Part shown: positions 9,042-18,740 of the stretch, piece by piece
How the letters are laid out: each line of letters starts with the position of its first letter
How positions within the stretch are numbered: position 1 is the first letter of the stretch
From: JALZUE01 sp051251725
GTDB lineage: Bacteria > Pseudomonadota > Gammaproteobacteria > Enterobacterales > Alteromonadaceae
Assembly (NCBI GenBank): GCA_051251725.1
Contig: JBPOFN010000018.1
Span: 16,136 to 80,135, forward strand
Reading direction: 5' to 3'
DNA length: 64,000 bases
Translations under genes and position numbers: made by a program
Notes under the pieces: model-generated
Seen by the model: only the letters and a program-made list of their open reading frames with translations
What the model was told of the DNA's origin: nothing
Databases searched by the model: none

Positions 9042-9923
9042 GTGAAAAATTATATGCTTAATATTTTTTTTGTCGTTTTTAGTTTATCAATGATCTCACT
9101 AGCTACAGCTGAAACTTCTTCATCTAAACCTTCTTACCCTGAAAATAATGAAGGATTTAAACCATTATTTAATGGTGAAAATTTTGACGGCTTATATTTA
9201 AAAATACGCAGTGGTGATGCTGAAATGGCGAAAAAAGTTTTTGCCATTGAAGATAAAATGATCCATGTGTTTAATGATGAGTTCCCTCAAGAATATAAAC
9301 TAGATACCGGTGAAAATGATACCCATGGTTTGTTTTATACCAAGAAAAAATACAGTAAGTATATTTTAAAATTTGAATACAAGTGGGGCACTAGAAAAGC
9401 GAATAACTTCAAACAATGGCAATATGATGCAGGTGTTTATTATCATGTAGTTAAAGATGATGTTTGGCCGGTCGGTATTGAATATCAACTTAGATACAAT
9501 CATATCACTAAGCGTAATCACTCTGGCGATTTGATCCGTCCTAAAGGCGCTGATTATTTCTGGTTTCCTGATGGTAAAAATACCCTGGTTAACTCCAAAT
9601 TTAATGGAACAGCGCATGGTCAATCGTTCTTACATCCAAATAAAGGTGGTAAAGAAACTAAAGTTGCAGGTTGGTTACATTTAGCAACCGAGACCGATAA
9701 TTTTAATGCCTTAAACGATAAGTGGAACACTGTTGAAATTATTGTTATGGGGGAAGAATATGCCATTCACAAACTTAATGGTGATGTGATTAATATGGCG
9801 ACTAATTTAAAACCTAGTGCCGGTGTCATTGGCTTTCAAGCGGAAACTGCAGAAATTTTTTATCGTAATATAAATATTAAGGAACTGGAAAACAGTATTC
9901 CTATGGAAAAATTCTTAAGGTAA
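9042..9923 (+). CDS. Secreted DUF1080 protein (3-keto-disaccharide hydrolase family)
   Basis: A 293-residue exported protein starting at GTG (GAGAG about ten bases upstream). After the signal peptide it shows the DUF1080/PF06439 beta-jelly-roll pattern: FKPLFNGENFDGLYLK at the start, the FEYKWG strand, GVYYHV, PVGIEYQLR and the terminal GVIGFQAETAEIFYRNINIKEL. The family takes its name from members that cleave 3-keto-glycosides by elimination; it is abundant in Planctomycetes and Bacteroidetes. It is 66 bases upstream of a cytochrome-bearing dehydrogenase, which suggests an oxidise-then-cleave pair acting in the periplasm. That link is inference. Confidence 0.85.
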   Translation: MKNYMLNIFFVVFSLSMISLATAETSSSKPSYPENNEGFKPLFNGENFDGLYLKIRSGDAEMAKKVFAIEDKMIHVFNDEFPQEYKLDTGENDTHGLFYTKKKYSKYILKFEYKWGTRKANNFKQWQYDAGVYYHVVKDDVWPVGIEYQLRYNHITKRNHSGDLIRPKGADYFWFPDGKNTLVNSKFNGTAHGQSFLHPNKGGKETKVAGWLHLATETDNFNALNDKWNTVEIIVMGEEYAIHKLNGDVINMATNLKPSAGVIGFQAETAEIFYRNINIKELENSIPMEKFLR

Positions 9924-9989
9924 CAATTCTTAAAGTGAAAATGCATCCGATATTGTGGTTGTAAGTACAAAATAATAAAAAGGTAAATT

Positions 9990-12593
9990 ATGTTTTTTAA
10001 ATCATCCAAAGCTTTAGTTGTGATAATCATGACATCAAGCTTTCTTTGTTCTGTTGCGTCAGCTAAGGATTATGATCCTAAGTTACATGAAAAAGTTGCT
10101 CCTTTGTCTCCTGAAGCAAGTTTAAAAACTATGGTCGTGCAAGAAGGCTATTCAATGGAAATAGTTGCAGCTGAGCCATTAATAGAAGAGCCGGTAACCA
10201 TGGCCTATGATGGTAATGGGCGTATTTACGTCGCTGAAATGCTTACCTACATGTTAGATGCTGATAGCACAGGCACATTTAATTCTATTAGTCGTATTAA
10301 GCGTTTGGAAGATAAAGACGGTGATGGCCTTTTTGAAAGTTATTCTATCTTTGCCGATAACTTGCTTTTGCCTCGGATGATTTTAACATTAGATGATGGT
10401 CGTATTATTGTTCGTGAAACCAATACCTTAGATTTATTGTTATTAACCGACACTAATGGTGATGGTATTGCTGATTTAAGAGAAACTATTTATCAAGGTG
10501 GTAAACGAGGCGGTAATTTAGAGCATCAACCGAGTGGTCTTATTTATGGTTTAGATAATTGGCTTTATGTTACATATACTAATAAACGCTACAAATTCAC
10601 TGATGGTAAAATCATTTCCCAAGAAATTCCTTATGGCGGTGGTCAATGGGGCTTAACTCAAGATCACCTTGGTCGATTATACTATTCTGCAGCCGGTGGA
10701 CAAGATCCTGCGTTCACCTTTCAAGCGCCTAGTGTTTATGGCCAAGTGAGCGTGGCAGGCGAACAAGCTAAAGGTTTTAGAGAAGTTTTTCCACTTGATA
10801 ACACACCTGATGTGCAAGGGGGGAAAAAAATGTTACGCCCCGACAATACCTTAAATCACTTTACTGGCGGTGGTGGTCAGTCGGTGTACCTTGGTGGTCT
10901 TTTTGATGATATGCAAGGGGATTACATTATAGCTGAGCCGGTAGGTAACTTAATTCGCCGTGCTAAAATCACCCGTGAAGAAGGCGTGACTGTGCTGAGT
11001 CATCAATACCAAAGTCAACGTAAAGAGTTTATTGCTTCAACAGACGCTAACTTTAGACCGGTATGGACAGCAACAGCACCTGATGGCTCACTGATGATTT
11101 TAGACATGTATCGAGGCATCATTCAAGAAGGAAACTGGACTAAAGAAGGTTCTTATCTTCGTGGTGTTATTGATAACTATGGCTTTGATAAAACCATTGG
11201 TCGCGGTCGCTTATTTCGTGTGAAAAAAGACGACGTAGCATTAACCAAATTACCTAAAATGTTTGATAAAAAGCCAGAGCAATTAATTCAATACTTGAGT
11301 CATGATAATCAGTGGTGGCGAATTGAAGCGCAAAAGTTAATTGTATTAAAAAGTACAAGTAGTGATGTGAAATTGGTTGCAGCGTTGCAAGAACTTGCGC
11401 GTAATAATAAGGCACCTTTGGCTCAAATACATGCGTTATGGACACTTGAAGGTTTAGGGGTTTTAGATAAAAGCATATTAACTGAGCTATTCAATAGTGA
11501 ACACAGTGATGTCCGTGTTACTGCTATTCGTATTTCTGAACAACTGGTTGCTGCCGGTGATAAATCCATCACTGAAAAATGGCTTACCTTAGCCAGTGAC
11601 AAAGATGTTGAAGTGGCTCAACAAGCTATTTTGTCAGCGTATTATGTTTATAGTGATAATCATCAAGCGATATTAAAAGCGGCTAAAAAATCTCATCCAA
11701 ATAAAAAAGGCGTGTTAGCAATAGAGCAAGCTATGGCTAAACTTATTGCTCATAATGAAAAACGTCGCAAACTTGCCGAAGGTGATAAAAAGCTGGCTGC
11801 TGCAGTAATAGCCGGTGAAAATGCATTCAAAGGCTTGTGTTATACCTGTCATGGAGCTGATGGTAAAGGAGCACATGCGGGCAATGATTTAGTAGCCCCG
11901 TCTTTTCATAACAACCCGAGAGTGATTGGTAATACCGCGGCGCTGATAAATTTAGTCAGCCATGGCATGCAAGGGCCAATTGATGGGATTAATTATGTTG
12001 GCGGTATGATGCCTTCGATCAGCTCTAATGGTGATGAATATGTTGCTAATGTTTTAACTTATATTCGCAATGACTTTGGCAATGAAGCAAGCTTAATAAC
12101 GCCTGAAGATGTTGCTGCTGTTAAAAAAATGAATTATGCCCCTGCGGCAATGTGGACTCAAACTGAATTAGATAAAATGTTCGCTAACGATTTGACTGAC
12201 AAACACCAATGGAAAGTCAGTACTAATTTTAAAGTACATCCAAGATTTGGTCTTGAAAACCTCACCGATAATAAATTTCAACGACCATTCTTTAGCTCAA
12301 AAGGGAAGAGAGCTAAAGGCAATGCAATAACGATTGAATTACCTAAAGTAGCTATCGTATCAGAGGTTGTTCTCGACTCTACTTTATTGACCGCTTTTTA
12401 TTCTCGACATCATACTATTGAATTCTCTGAAGATGGAAGTAACTGGCTGACTGTGATTGAAAATCGTACGCCAGGTGAGATAAATAGAGAGCAAACCTTA
12501 GGGCATAAAGCAAAATATATTCGAATTACCAACCAAGTTAATGGGAAACCTTGGCGTATACATGAAGTAAGCTTGTTTGGTAGTTATTTGTAA
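9990..12593 (+). CDS. PVC-type dehydrogenase with HEAT-like region, cytochrome c and F5/8-type C-terminus
   Basis: An 867-residue exported protein of the 'PVC-type membrane-bound dehydrogenase' group. Residues about 45-420 form a beta-propeller-like dehydrogenase domain (GYSMEIVAAEPLIEEPVTMAYD, then DGRIIVRETN and related strands). Residues about 430-600 look like helical HEAT-type repeats. A class I cytochrome c domain follows with the heme motif CYTCH at 617-621 and GGMMPS as the probable Met-ligand segment. Residues about 735-867 resemble a discoidin/F5-8 domain. Relatives are common in Planctomycetes and Verrucomicrobia, mostly uncharacterised; oxidation of a sugar with electrons passed to the heme is inferred. 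It follows DUF1080 by 66 bases and ends at a clear terminator. Confidence 0.82.
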   Translation: MFFKSSKALVVIIMTSSFLCSVASAKDYDPKLHEKVAPLSPEASLKTMVVQEGYSMEIVAAEPLIEEPVTMAYDGNGRIYVAEMLTYMLDADSTGTFNSISRIKRLEDKDGDGLFESYSIFADNLLLPRMILTLDDGRIIVRETNTLDLLLLTDTNGDGIADLRETIYQGGKRGGNLEHQPSGLIYGLDNWLYVTYTNKRYKFTDGKIISQEIPYGGGQWGLTQDHLGRLYYSAAGGQDPAFTFQAPSVYGQVSVAGEQAKGFREVFPLDNTPDVQGGKKMLRPDNTLNHFTGGGGQSVYLGGLFDDMQGDYIIAEPVGNLIRRAKITREEGVTVLSHQYQSQRKEFIASTDANFRPVWTATAPDGSLMILDMYRGIIQEGNWTKEGSYLRGVIDNYGFDKTIGRGRLFRVKKDDVALTKLPKMFDKKPEQLIQYLSHDNQWWRIEAQKLIVLKSTSSDVKLVAALQELARNNKAPLAQIHALWTLEGLGVLDKSILTELFNSEHSDVRVTAIRISEQLVAAGDKSITEKWLTLASDKDVEVAQQAILSAYYVYSDNHQAILKAAKKSHPNKKGVLAIEQAMAKLIAHNEKRRKLAEGDKKLAAAVIAGENAFKGLCYTCHGADGKGAHAGNDLVAPSFHNNPRVIGNTAALINLVSHGMQGPIDGINYVGGMMPSISSNGDEYVANVLTYIRNDFGNEASLITPEDVAAVKKMNYAPAAMWTQTELDKMFANDLTDKHQWKVSTNFKVHPRFGLENLTDNKFQRPFFSSKGKRAKGNAITIELPKVAIVSEVVLDSTLLTAFYSRHHTIEFSEDGSNWLTVIENRTPGEINREQTLGHKAKYIRITNQVNGKPWRIHEVSLFGSYL

Positions 12594-12608
12594 TTTCTAC
12601 CACGCTTA

Positions 12609-12648
12609 AAAAAATAGCCCTTTCTATTCATTAGAAGGGGCTTTTTTT
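12609..12648 (+). terminator. Rho-independent terminator of the DUF1080/dehydrogenase operon
   Basis: AGCCCTTTCT (12616-12625) pairs with AGAAGGGGCT (12633-12642) with one G-T wobble and a 7-base loop, followed by a run of seven T. A run of A precedes the stem, so it can also serve the convergent gene at 12711-13487. Confidence 0.88.
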
Positions 12649-12710
12649 ATCAACGTTTATCTGGACGGGACAAAATGTAAAGCCTTTACTTAGCGACTAT
12701 TGATCTTTGA

Positions 12711-13487
12711 TTATTTTTGTATGGTGGTATTTAGGTTTTGACCGTACCTATGGTAAATTGGTGCTAAGAGATTTAATTCTTTAGCTTTATAATAAATCGC
12801 GTTTACTTCTTCAACAGAGATAGAGGCATATTTAGGAACTAAAAAATGCCTCGAGTACTGGGTGTCAAACTTTTCCGATATAATGAGTTTTTCACGAGCA
12901 TCAGGATTTGAAGTTAAAAACCAATCAATTGCAGACAAACTTGCAATACTGATATCACAACGCTTAAGTAGAGCCATTTTGATTGATTCGGCTTCGGTTC
13001 TAATTAAACTTATATTATATTGAGATTTTAATTTTCGGTAATCTGTTTCGTAGTTGAAAAGTTTATAGTGATAACCATTAACGGCACAGATTCTTTTATT
13101 TTTTAAATTATTGAAATAACTTTGATCTTTGTTTTCCGAAAAAAATGAAACGAAAGTATCCTTGGTAGTGAGCAGAGGAGTTGACTGGATCAATGAAAAA
13201 TGTTCATCCCAACCCCATTGAATATTGTCCCACATAACAATATCTACCCAGCCTTCTCTTAGCGACTCCACTCGTCGAGCAATTGGAACAGGGATTAATT
13301 CAAACGTAAACTGGCTCTGGACTAGGTTAAATGCGTTGAGGATATCTATGCCCAACCCATTATTGTTAGCTAATAAAAAAGGAGGTCGAATTCCAGCGCC
13401 AACTTTAATATGAATTTTCTGACTGGTGGCTGAAAAGCTTAATATTAAGCACAGAATAATAGGTAATAGCGTTATATGATTACGCAT
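12711..13487 (-). CDS. Periplasmic solute-binding protein, family 3 type
   Basis: A 258-residue exported protein (signal peptide 1-22, cleavage at SATSQK). The pattern IHIKVGAGIRPPF, GLGIDILNAF, RRVESLREGWVDIVMWD and the C-terminal SVEEVNAIYYKAKELN are typical of SBP_bac_3 periplasmic binding domains. Such lone proteins without permease genes are frequent in Alteromonadales and bind amino acids or small organic compounds, or serve sensing roles. No transporter genes adjoin it. Its ligand is unknown and it may be unrelated to the glycan genes. Confidence 0.8.
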   Translation of the reverse strand: MRNHITLLPIILCLILSFSATSQKIHIKVGAGIRPPFLLANNNGLGIDILNAFNLVQSQFTFELIPVPIARRVESLREGWVDIVMWDNIQWGWDEHFSLIQSTPLLTTKDTFVSFFSENKDQSYFNNLKNKRICAVNGYHYKLFNYETDYRKLKSQYNISLIRTEAESIKMALLKRCDISIASLSAIDWFLTSNPDAREKLIISEKFDTQYSRHFLVPKYASISVEEVNAIYYKAKELNLLAPIYHRYGQNLNTTIQK

Positions 13488-13609
13488 TTAAATCTTCCTG
13501 GAGCTATCCCATTTTAAATAAAATGTACTCTATTGTATCGCAAAATGCGAGACACATATTTTTTGCAATTAGTGATTTACATCACATCAGTTCTAGAGAA
13601 ACCGAGCCT

Positions 13610-13700
13610 CTCGATAACGCCTAGCTGCGTTGTGTTTTTCTAGTAATACTCGCTATTACTAGAAAAATATCATTGTATATACGAAAATGTTGTCATCGAG
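13610..13700. repeat. Imperfect palindrome, possible MITE-like element
   Basis: The core is a perfect 13-bp inverted repeat: TTTTTCTAGTAAT (13635-13647) and ATTACTAGAAAAA (13655-13667) around a 7-base loop. Outer arms CTCGATAAC (13610-13618) and GTTGTCATCGAG (13689-13700) also pair with a small bulge. The segment CGCCTAGCTGCG just before the core has the look of a short interspersed palindromic element. No copies of the whole unit are visible elsewhere in the window. Confidence 0.5.
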
Positions 13701-14106
13701 TAAACATTAACATCAACATAACTTAATGTATATTTTAAGTGTTTGAATTATTGATGAATTTCAATATAAGACGACACGCACTTTCCCGAATTCAGGTTAA
13801 CTAATCTCAAGCGGCTAAAGTTATTTTTCTCAGCAAAGCTATACGTGCCTATCAGGGTAAGCTTCCAATAACTCGTTATGGGCTCTCCTAAATACCTGAT
13901 AATCCAAAAATTTCGTTACTGAAATATTTAAAGGTGAATGATTATCTCTTTTTTTTGCAAAAGTCTGTAAATAATCTTTATAAGCCAACAAATGATAAAA
14001 CCTGTTAAACCATGTTTGTTAACTAATGCGTTTTTCAAAATGATTTAAATGAACTGCCGTGATGCAAAGTATAGTCTTTATCACTGAAGCTTTAATCTAT
14101 CCTTTA

Positions 14107-14224
14107 AGTATCTTCTGCGTTGGTGTGAGTCACTGCTCCTGCAACCCATACGCCATCAGTATAACCATCAATACTCTTGACGACAAACCGCCATTGACGG
14201 TTGATGATTAAGTTGCAATGCTAA
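14107..14224 (-). pseudogene. Fragment of an F5/8-type C (discoidin) domain
   Basis: Just downstream of the esterase stop at 14241, the same strand encodes a short stretch between two stops that contains KSIDGYTDGVW and GAVTHTNAED. This matches the F5/8 domain of the broken gene at 16099-17757 (RAIDGDTNGAW and GSVTHTDAED) at 14 of 24 positions by eye. It is therefore a decayed C-terminal piece of a related glycan-binding domain. It has no start codon and ends in TAA after AEDT. Confidence 0.65.
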
Positions 14225-14240
14225 TTAACAGTTAGTTACC

Positions 14241-15497
14241 TTATTCAGAAAGTGTAATGTATTCAGAGCTAACCATTAACCCGCGAGTATCAGTTGCAGT
14301 AAAATAGATAGTTGTTGCGCCAGCAGGTACACTCGCGGTAATAGTATTTCCAGAAATAGTTGCATCAATCGCAAGCCAATATCTATCATACCAAGTACCA
14401 TTATCTGTTGTATAAAGTAATTGTGCGCTGCTTAAACCTACGTTGGTAGTAAAAGTAACCATTGCTACCGATGATACATTAACAACGGGTGTGTCTAATT
14501 CGGGCATAGCTTGCGTACCTTTAATTACGGTATCTGCAAATGCGGCAATTTCTTCTAGCCGAGTGACATAAGTATTGTTATGTCTTAGCCTAAGTGAATA
14601 ACGTAACTTAGCGGAATACGAAAGCGCTTGTGAAGATTGCTTTGTAACAGGCATAGCAAAGTTACTGTCATTGGTACCGTTAATCCAAAGTGTAGGAATT
14701 GTCACGTTTGAAAAATAACTTCGCCCATCAAAATTTTCATTAACAACCTCTCGAATCGCTTCATTTTGTAAAGCGAGACCTTGCGAGCCATCAGAATCAG
14801 ATAAATAGCCACCACCATATACAGGTACCGCCCATTTTAATCGGTTATCAAGCCCGATAACCGTACTGGTTAAAGTGCCGCCCCAGCTTGTTCCTGTTAT
14901 TCCTATTTTATCGCTATTAACTTCATCAAAAGAGCCAATTAAAGAAGTTGCGCTTATAACCTGAGCAACTGCATGGTAGTACCACTGTTCGTCTATCGGT
15001 AAATCGTAGTCTCCCCAAGTACCATACTTATCTGGCCCAGGGTTAGGCGTATTGGTTGTTCTATCAGGGTAATGACCATGATGATCCATAGAAATGGCCG
15101 CATAACCGCGATCATTCCAGTATTGAACCCATGTAGGTAGCGCGGAGCCTTCACCACCATGAACATACACAGCGGCTGGCCAACCACCATCAGGCATAGT
15201 ACCGCTGGGTGCACTGTAATAAGCAAATACTTCTACTTTTTGACCAAGATAATCGATAGATTCGTATAAAATCCCCGTCATACCTTCTTCAGCATAATCG
15301 GTTGTTATTGTATAAGCAGGTACACTTTTTAATTGTGTAATATCCCAAGGACCAATGTTAATGTCAGCGCTAGAGTCATTGCTTGTGCTTGTTTCATTAC
15401 TAATGTCATTGCTAGTGCTGCTGTCACAGCCGTTCAAGCTAAAGAGTAATAATGTTATTGCAAGTAAATGTGTTTTTATTTTTATTAATTGGTACAT
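14241..15497 (-). CDS. Lipoprotein alpha/beta-hydrolase (acetyl xylan esterase-like)
   Basis: The 418-residue product has a lipobox with Cys24 (SLNGCDSS), followed by a Ser/Thr/Asn-rich linker to about residue 45 and then an alpha/beta-hydrolase domain. VYVHGGEG (residues 111-118) is the oxyanion strand, MDHHGHYPDR (137-146) follows, and Ser204 in GTSWGG is the nucleophile. Residues 325-418 form a beta-sandwich-like tail. The organisation fits dienelactone-hydrolase/AXE1-like esterases of carbohydrate loci. Being lipidated, it probably acts at the inner or outer membrane face on acetylated oligosaccharides; this is inference. F5/8-domain debris lies immediately downstream. Confidence 0.8.
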   Translation of the reverse strand: MYQLIKIKTHLLAITLLLFSLNGCDSSTSNDISNETSTSNDSSADINIGPWDITQLKSVPAYTITTDYAEEGMTGILYESIDYLGQKVEVFAYYSAPSGTMPDGGWPAAVYVHGGEGSALPTWVQYWNDRGYAAISMDHHGHYPDRTTNTPNPGPDKYGTWGDYDLPIDEQWYYHAVAQVISATSLIGSFDEVNSDKIGITGTSWGGTLTSTVIGLDNRLKWAVPVYGGGYLSDSDGSQGLALQNEAIREVVNENFDGRSYFSNVTIPTLWINGTNDSNFAMPVTKQSSQALSYSAKLRYSLRLRHNNTYVTRLEEIAAFADTVIKGTQAMPELDTPVVNVSSVAMVTFTTNVGLSSAQLLYTTDNGTWYDRYWLAIDATISGNTITASVPAGATTIYFTATDTRGLMVSSEYITLSE

Positions 15498-16098
15498 ATG
15501 AGTTACTTAGTGAATTAGTGGGCGATTTTATTGTTTTTTTCTCAGTAAATTTTTTCAAAAGAAACTGATATTTAAGCTAATCAATTTTTACACAGCGTTC
15601 ACCTCCCTACAAGTAAAATACCGCCAAAACATTGTTTAATTATAAATAATAGCCATAATAAAATAATTAAGTAGTAATTAAAAATACATTAAATATAATT
15701 TTTCTTGTTAATAATAAAAATAAATAAATATAATTTATCAATTATTAAACAATGATCTATCTAATTAATTATTAATATTTATAATGTACTCTTATATTTC
15801 CATCTTAATAAAAATACTATATTTTCTTGATAATAACTGAGTAGTAATATATAAACATACTGGTCATTATATGAGCAAGTTATAATGTACTGACGAATGA
15901 TATTGCTTCTAGTTCACTGGTAAAAACTTAAAGTTAAACTTGTAATAACAAAATATAAAGACACCTACTACGTTGAAAAAACTGAGTCAGGGGATGTTAC
16001 ATATGCTTGATGAATCACGCTTATGCGAGTCTGTTTTTTGTCAGAACTTGTGACATATGACGAAGACAATAATTATAATAAAAATAGGAAAAACCACA
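15498..16098. other. Very AT-rich divergent intergenic region
   Basis: About 600 bases, particularly poor in GC between 15640 and 15880 (runs of A, T and TAAT). It separates the minus-strand lipoprotein esterase from the broken plus-strand gene, so both promoters should lie here. I see no convincing palindrome or gene in it. Confidence 0.5.
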
Positions 16099-17757
16099 TT
16101 GAAAACAAATATAAAAATAAAAAACATCTTAACTTTGTGTTGGTTAGCTATTATATCGCTACATTCAATCAATGCTTTTGCCGCAGGCGAAAATGCACAA
16201 TGGATGAAAGGATCGTGGGGATTAAACTGGAAACCGGTTTAGTACACCAACGAACATGTTGATAAAGACATGTCGATAGAACCTTTTTTAGCGCAGATAA
16301 AAGACTTAAAGACTATTGATTACATTCAAATTCACTTAAATGAGTCGTATATTTATGCTGCTGCCCATACAGCACCTCATGACGTACTTGAAAGTCTTTG
16401 GCAAGGTGACCTTGATACAGATGGCACACCAAAGAATCTTATTGTGCCACGTGCATCAACAGGCAAAGACCAATTTTTAGAATGGTTAACTGCAATTAAA
16501 GCTAGAGGATTAAAAACTCAAGTTTATGTCAACTCTGGTCACTTATTATGGGATTTACCTGATGAACTCGCTGATGTAGGTGATAGGTTTAAAACATGGT
16601 GTGATACAGATTCATCGGCAAGATGGTACATAAATAAGTATGAATTCCGTCAAAGTACTGAGACTTACCCAGACAGACAATATATGTTTTGTTATGCGCG
16701 ATTTATCCTTCAAGAATATTCGTTACGCTACGGTGATCTCATTGATTCGTGGATATTTGATACTGCAAGTTTCATGAAAACTAATGGCGATCTTCAAACA
16801 AGTACAGATGTCGATGATCAACGTATCTTTCAAGTGTTTTCAAGCGCAGCAAAATCAGGTAACGCTAACGCGGCAGTTTCTTTCAACCAAGGCGTAGGTG
16901 AAAGAGAAGGTCCAGACTCTCCGTTTGCAGTACCATCAATGTTTGACGATTATACCTTTGGCCATCCTTTTGGTGGTGCTGGAGATATGCTTGAGGGAAT
17001 ATTATACGATTATAATTACCGTGTAATGACTTGGATGCATGATTATGAAGGCTATGCGTTTAGAGCGGATAATGACTATACCAATGATGATGTTATTTCT
17101 CATTTTGACCCTAAAATGAGTACTACTGCATGGAATAGAGGGGCTACACCAGCTTTTACCAACGATCAATTTGTTGCATGGAATGCAATGGGACTTATTA
17201 ATGGCGGTGCTATCACTTGGGGCGCACCATTAAAAGTACCATTTATGAATAGAGACGAATCAACAATTAATTTAACCATGCATGACTATGCTGTTGAGCA
17301 ATTAACTTTGATGGACAACCATTTACATATATATCAAGATAATGACGGCAACGTTGCCTTAGCTGGTACTGCAGAGCAGTCATCTACAACCAATGGCGGT
17401 GATGCTTCACGTGCTATTGATGGTGATACTAATGGTGCATGGAGTGGTGGTTCTGTTACACATACCGACGCTGAAGATAATGCTTGGTGGGAAGTATACC
17501 TTGATGCTGAAGTAACGTTAGATCGTATTGTTATTCACAATCGCACTGATGCTTGTTGTACAGAAAGATTATCAAGCTTTATCGTCTTTGTATGGGATGA
17601 GTCTGGTACTCGTACATTAAGAAAAGTGATTTCAACCGCACCTGATTCGTCAGTTACTATTGATGCAAGTGATTTAAAGGGCTATAGAATCAGAATTAAG
17701 TCGACCGTAGCGGCAACAGCGTTAAATTTGGCTGAAGTTCAGGTTTTTGCTAAATAA
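16099..17757 (+). pseudogene. Putative glycoside hydrolase with F5/8 domain, interrupted by an in-frame TAG
   Basis: The reading frame runs from a TTG at 16099 (AGGA upstream; or an ATG at 16057) through a signal peptide ending near AFAAG to a TAG at 16240-16242 and continues in the same frame to 17757. With the stop read through, the protein would be about 552 residues: exported, a probable TIM-barrel hydrolase domain and a C-terminal F5/8 domain (about the last 140 residues). It shares YMF.YA, LRYG and SWIFD (Asp 164 of the fragment starting at ATG 16270) with the intact protein at 49403-52294. Where that protein has FEDFTFGHAFGG this one has FDDYTFGHPFGG. A single nonsense mutation, a sequencing error or a downstream re-start at 16270 (without a signal peptide) are the alternatives. 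Confidence 0.75.
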
Positions 17758-17775
17758 AAAAGTTTTCTTACTCTA

Positions 17776-17950
17776 AGGGCTGTTGATCTTTCGAGATTGT
17801 TTTTGCAGCAGAATTGCTTATTCCTACATGTAGATCATTAAGATAATGCAGGAGCAATTGTCAAAAATGAGTAGGCTACACACTGCTCAAAGCGATTCAA
17901 ATGGTTTAAAGAGCCGAACAAAATTTAACCGCGAATAATCAACAGTCCTC
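17776..17950. mobile_element. MITE-like element with imperfect terminal inverted repeats
   Basis: The left end AGGGCTGTTGATCTTTC (from about 17776) matches the inverted right end, which reads AGGACTGTTGATTATTC on the other strand (ending about 17948). Differences are at three positions over 17 bases. The 175-base interior has no coding capacity. The same CTGTTGATCTTTG end recurs at 18026, next to the decayed transposase, so the short element may be a deletion derivative of that IS. Confidence 0.55.
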
Positions 17951-18489
17951 AGTGATATAGGTAATCAACAAAGATTGAACTAACTCAGTCTTTGTTGATT
18001 AATTAACTAGATATTAGGTTAGCGCCTGTTGATCTTTGTTTGAATTTTATACGTAAGCGCTGATCTCATATAATTTACTTCAGTAAAAAAACTCGCCCTC
18101 GGGAACGCATAGGCATCATGATAAAGGCACAAAATCTTTTTAATATAGAATGACTATATCTAAACTCAGCTCTGGTTAAAGGGTTTTATAACCCATTGAT
18201 TAAATGTTTAAAATATTTAATACACGTAGTTTATCAGTAGATTAATGGTTAATTATCTAACCCTGAGGTGAAATTTAAGTGCTTAGAAGGCTTTTTACAA
18301 ACCAATAGCTGGATTTGGGCGTAAAAATACGGTTTTTATTCCCGATAAAAACCAAGTACCTGCATCCATCTATGTAGGTAAAGCAGGTAACACAGATCAG
18401 CGATTAAATAACATTATAGGGTAAAATAGCTTAACCGGATCTGAGGTTAACTATCTTGAACATAGACAAACAACAGAAGAAATATTGTT

Positions 18490-18740
18490 ATCGCTAATAA
18501 AGGTTTCAATAGTGAAGCCATCAAGGAAAAGTTTATGTACGAAATTGAAACCCAGTTATACCTAACAAACAAAATCAAAAACAGATAATGGTGATATTGT
18601 GCTTATATATGGCACTTTTTCAAAGCTATAGTACTGCCGTTTTATAGCGACAAGAGACAATAAATTAAAGCTACAATTTCAAAGTGTGTTAGCACTGGCA
18701 TTTATGATGATTTGGCTGCCATTGTCCAAGTTCAACCCTA
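18490..18740 (+). pseudogene. Decayed IS5-type transposase fragments
   Basis: Pieces in different frames read NKGFNSEAIKEK, then NPVIPNKQNQK, then DKRDNKLK-like and QSVLALAFMMIWLPL. This order matches the C-terminal half of IS5-family DDE transposases (conserved Gly-Tyr/Phe-Asp-Ser, the NPVIP block, and the terminal VALAFMWLPL-like end). Several frameshifts and stops show the copy is dead. Confidence 0.65.

Larger units (their letters stand above)
13488..14240. other. Gene-free stretch with MITE-like palindrome and coding debris
   Basis: About 750 bases without an intact gene. It holds the palindromic element at 13610-13700 and an F5/8-domain fragment near 14107-14224 (listed separately). 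Between them is a stop-to-stop minus-strand frame (13839-14018) of about 59 codons with ordinary-looking protein composition (for example RFYHLLAYKDYL and FLDYQVFRRAHNELL) but no start codon or recognisable family, which may be another remnant. Confidence 0.5.

Noticed and set aside
16023..16262. 79-codon frame overlapping the start of the broken hydrolase gene
   Set aside because: It is out of frame with the signal peptide and the downstream domain, and has Asn/Lys composition expected of AT-rich shadow reading.
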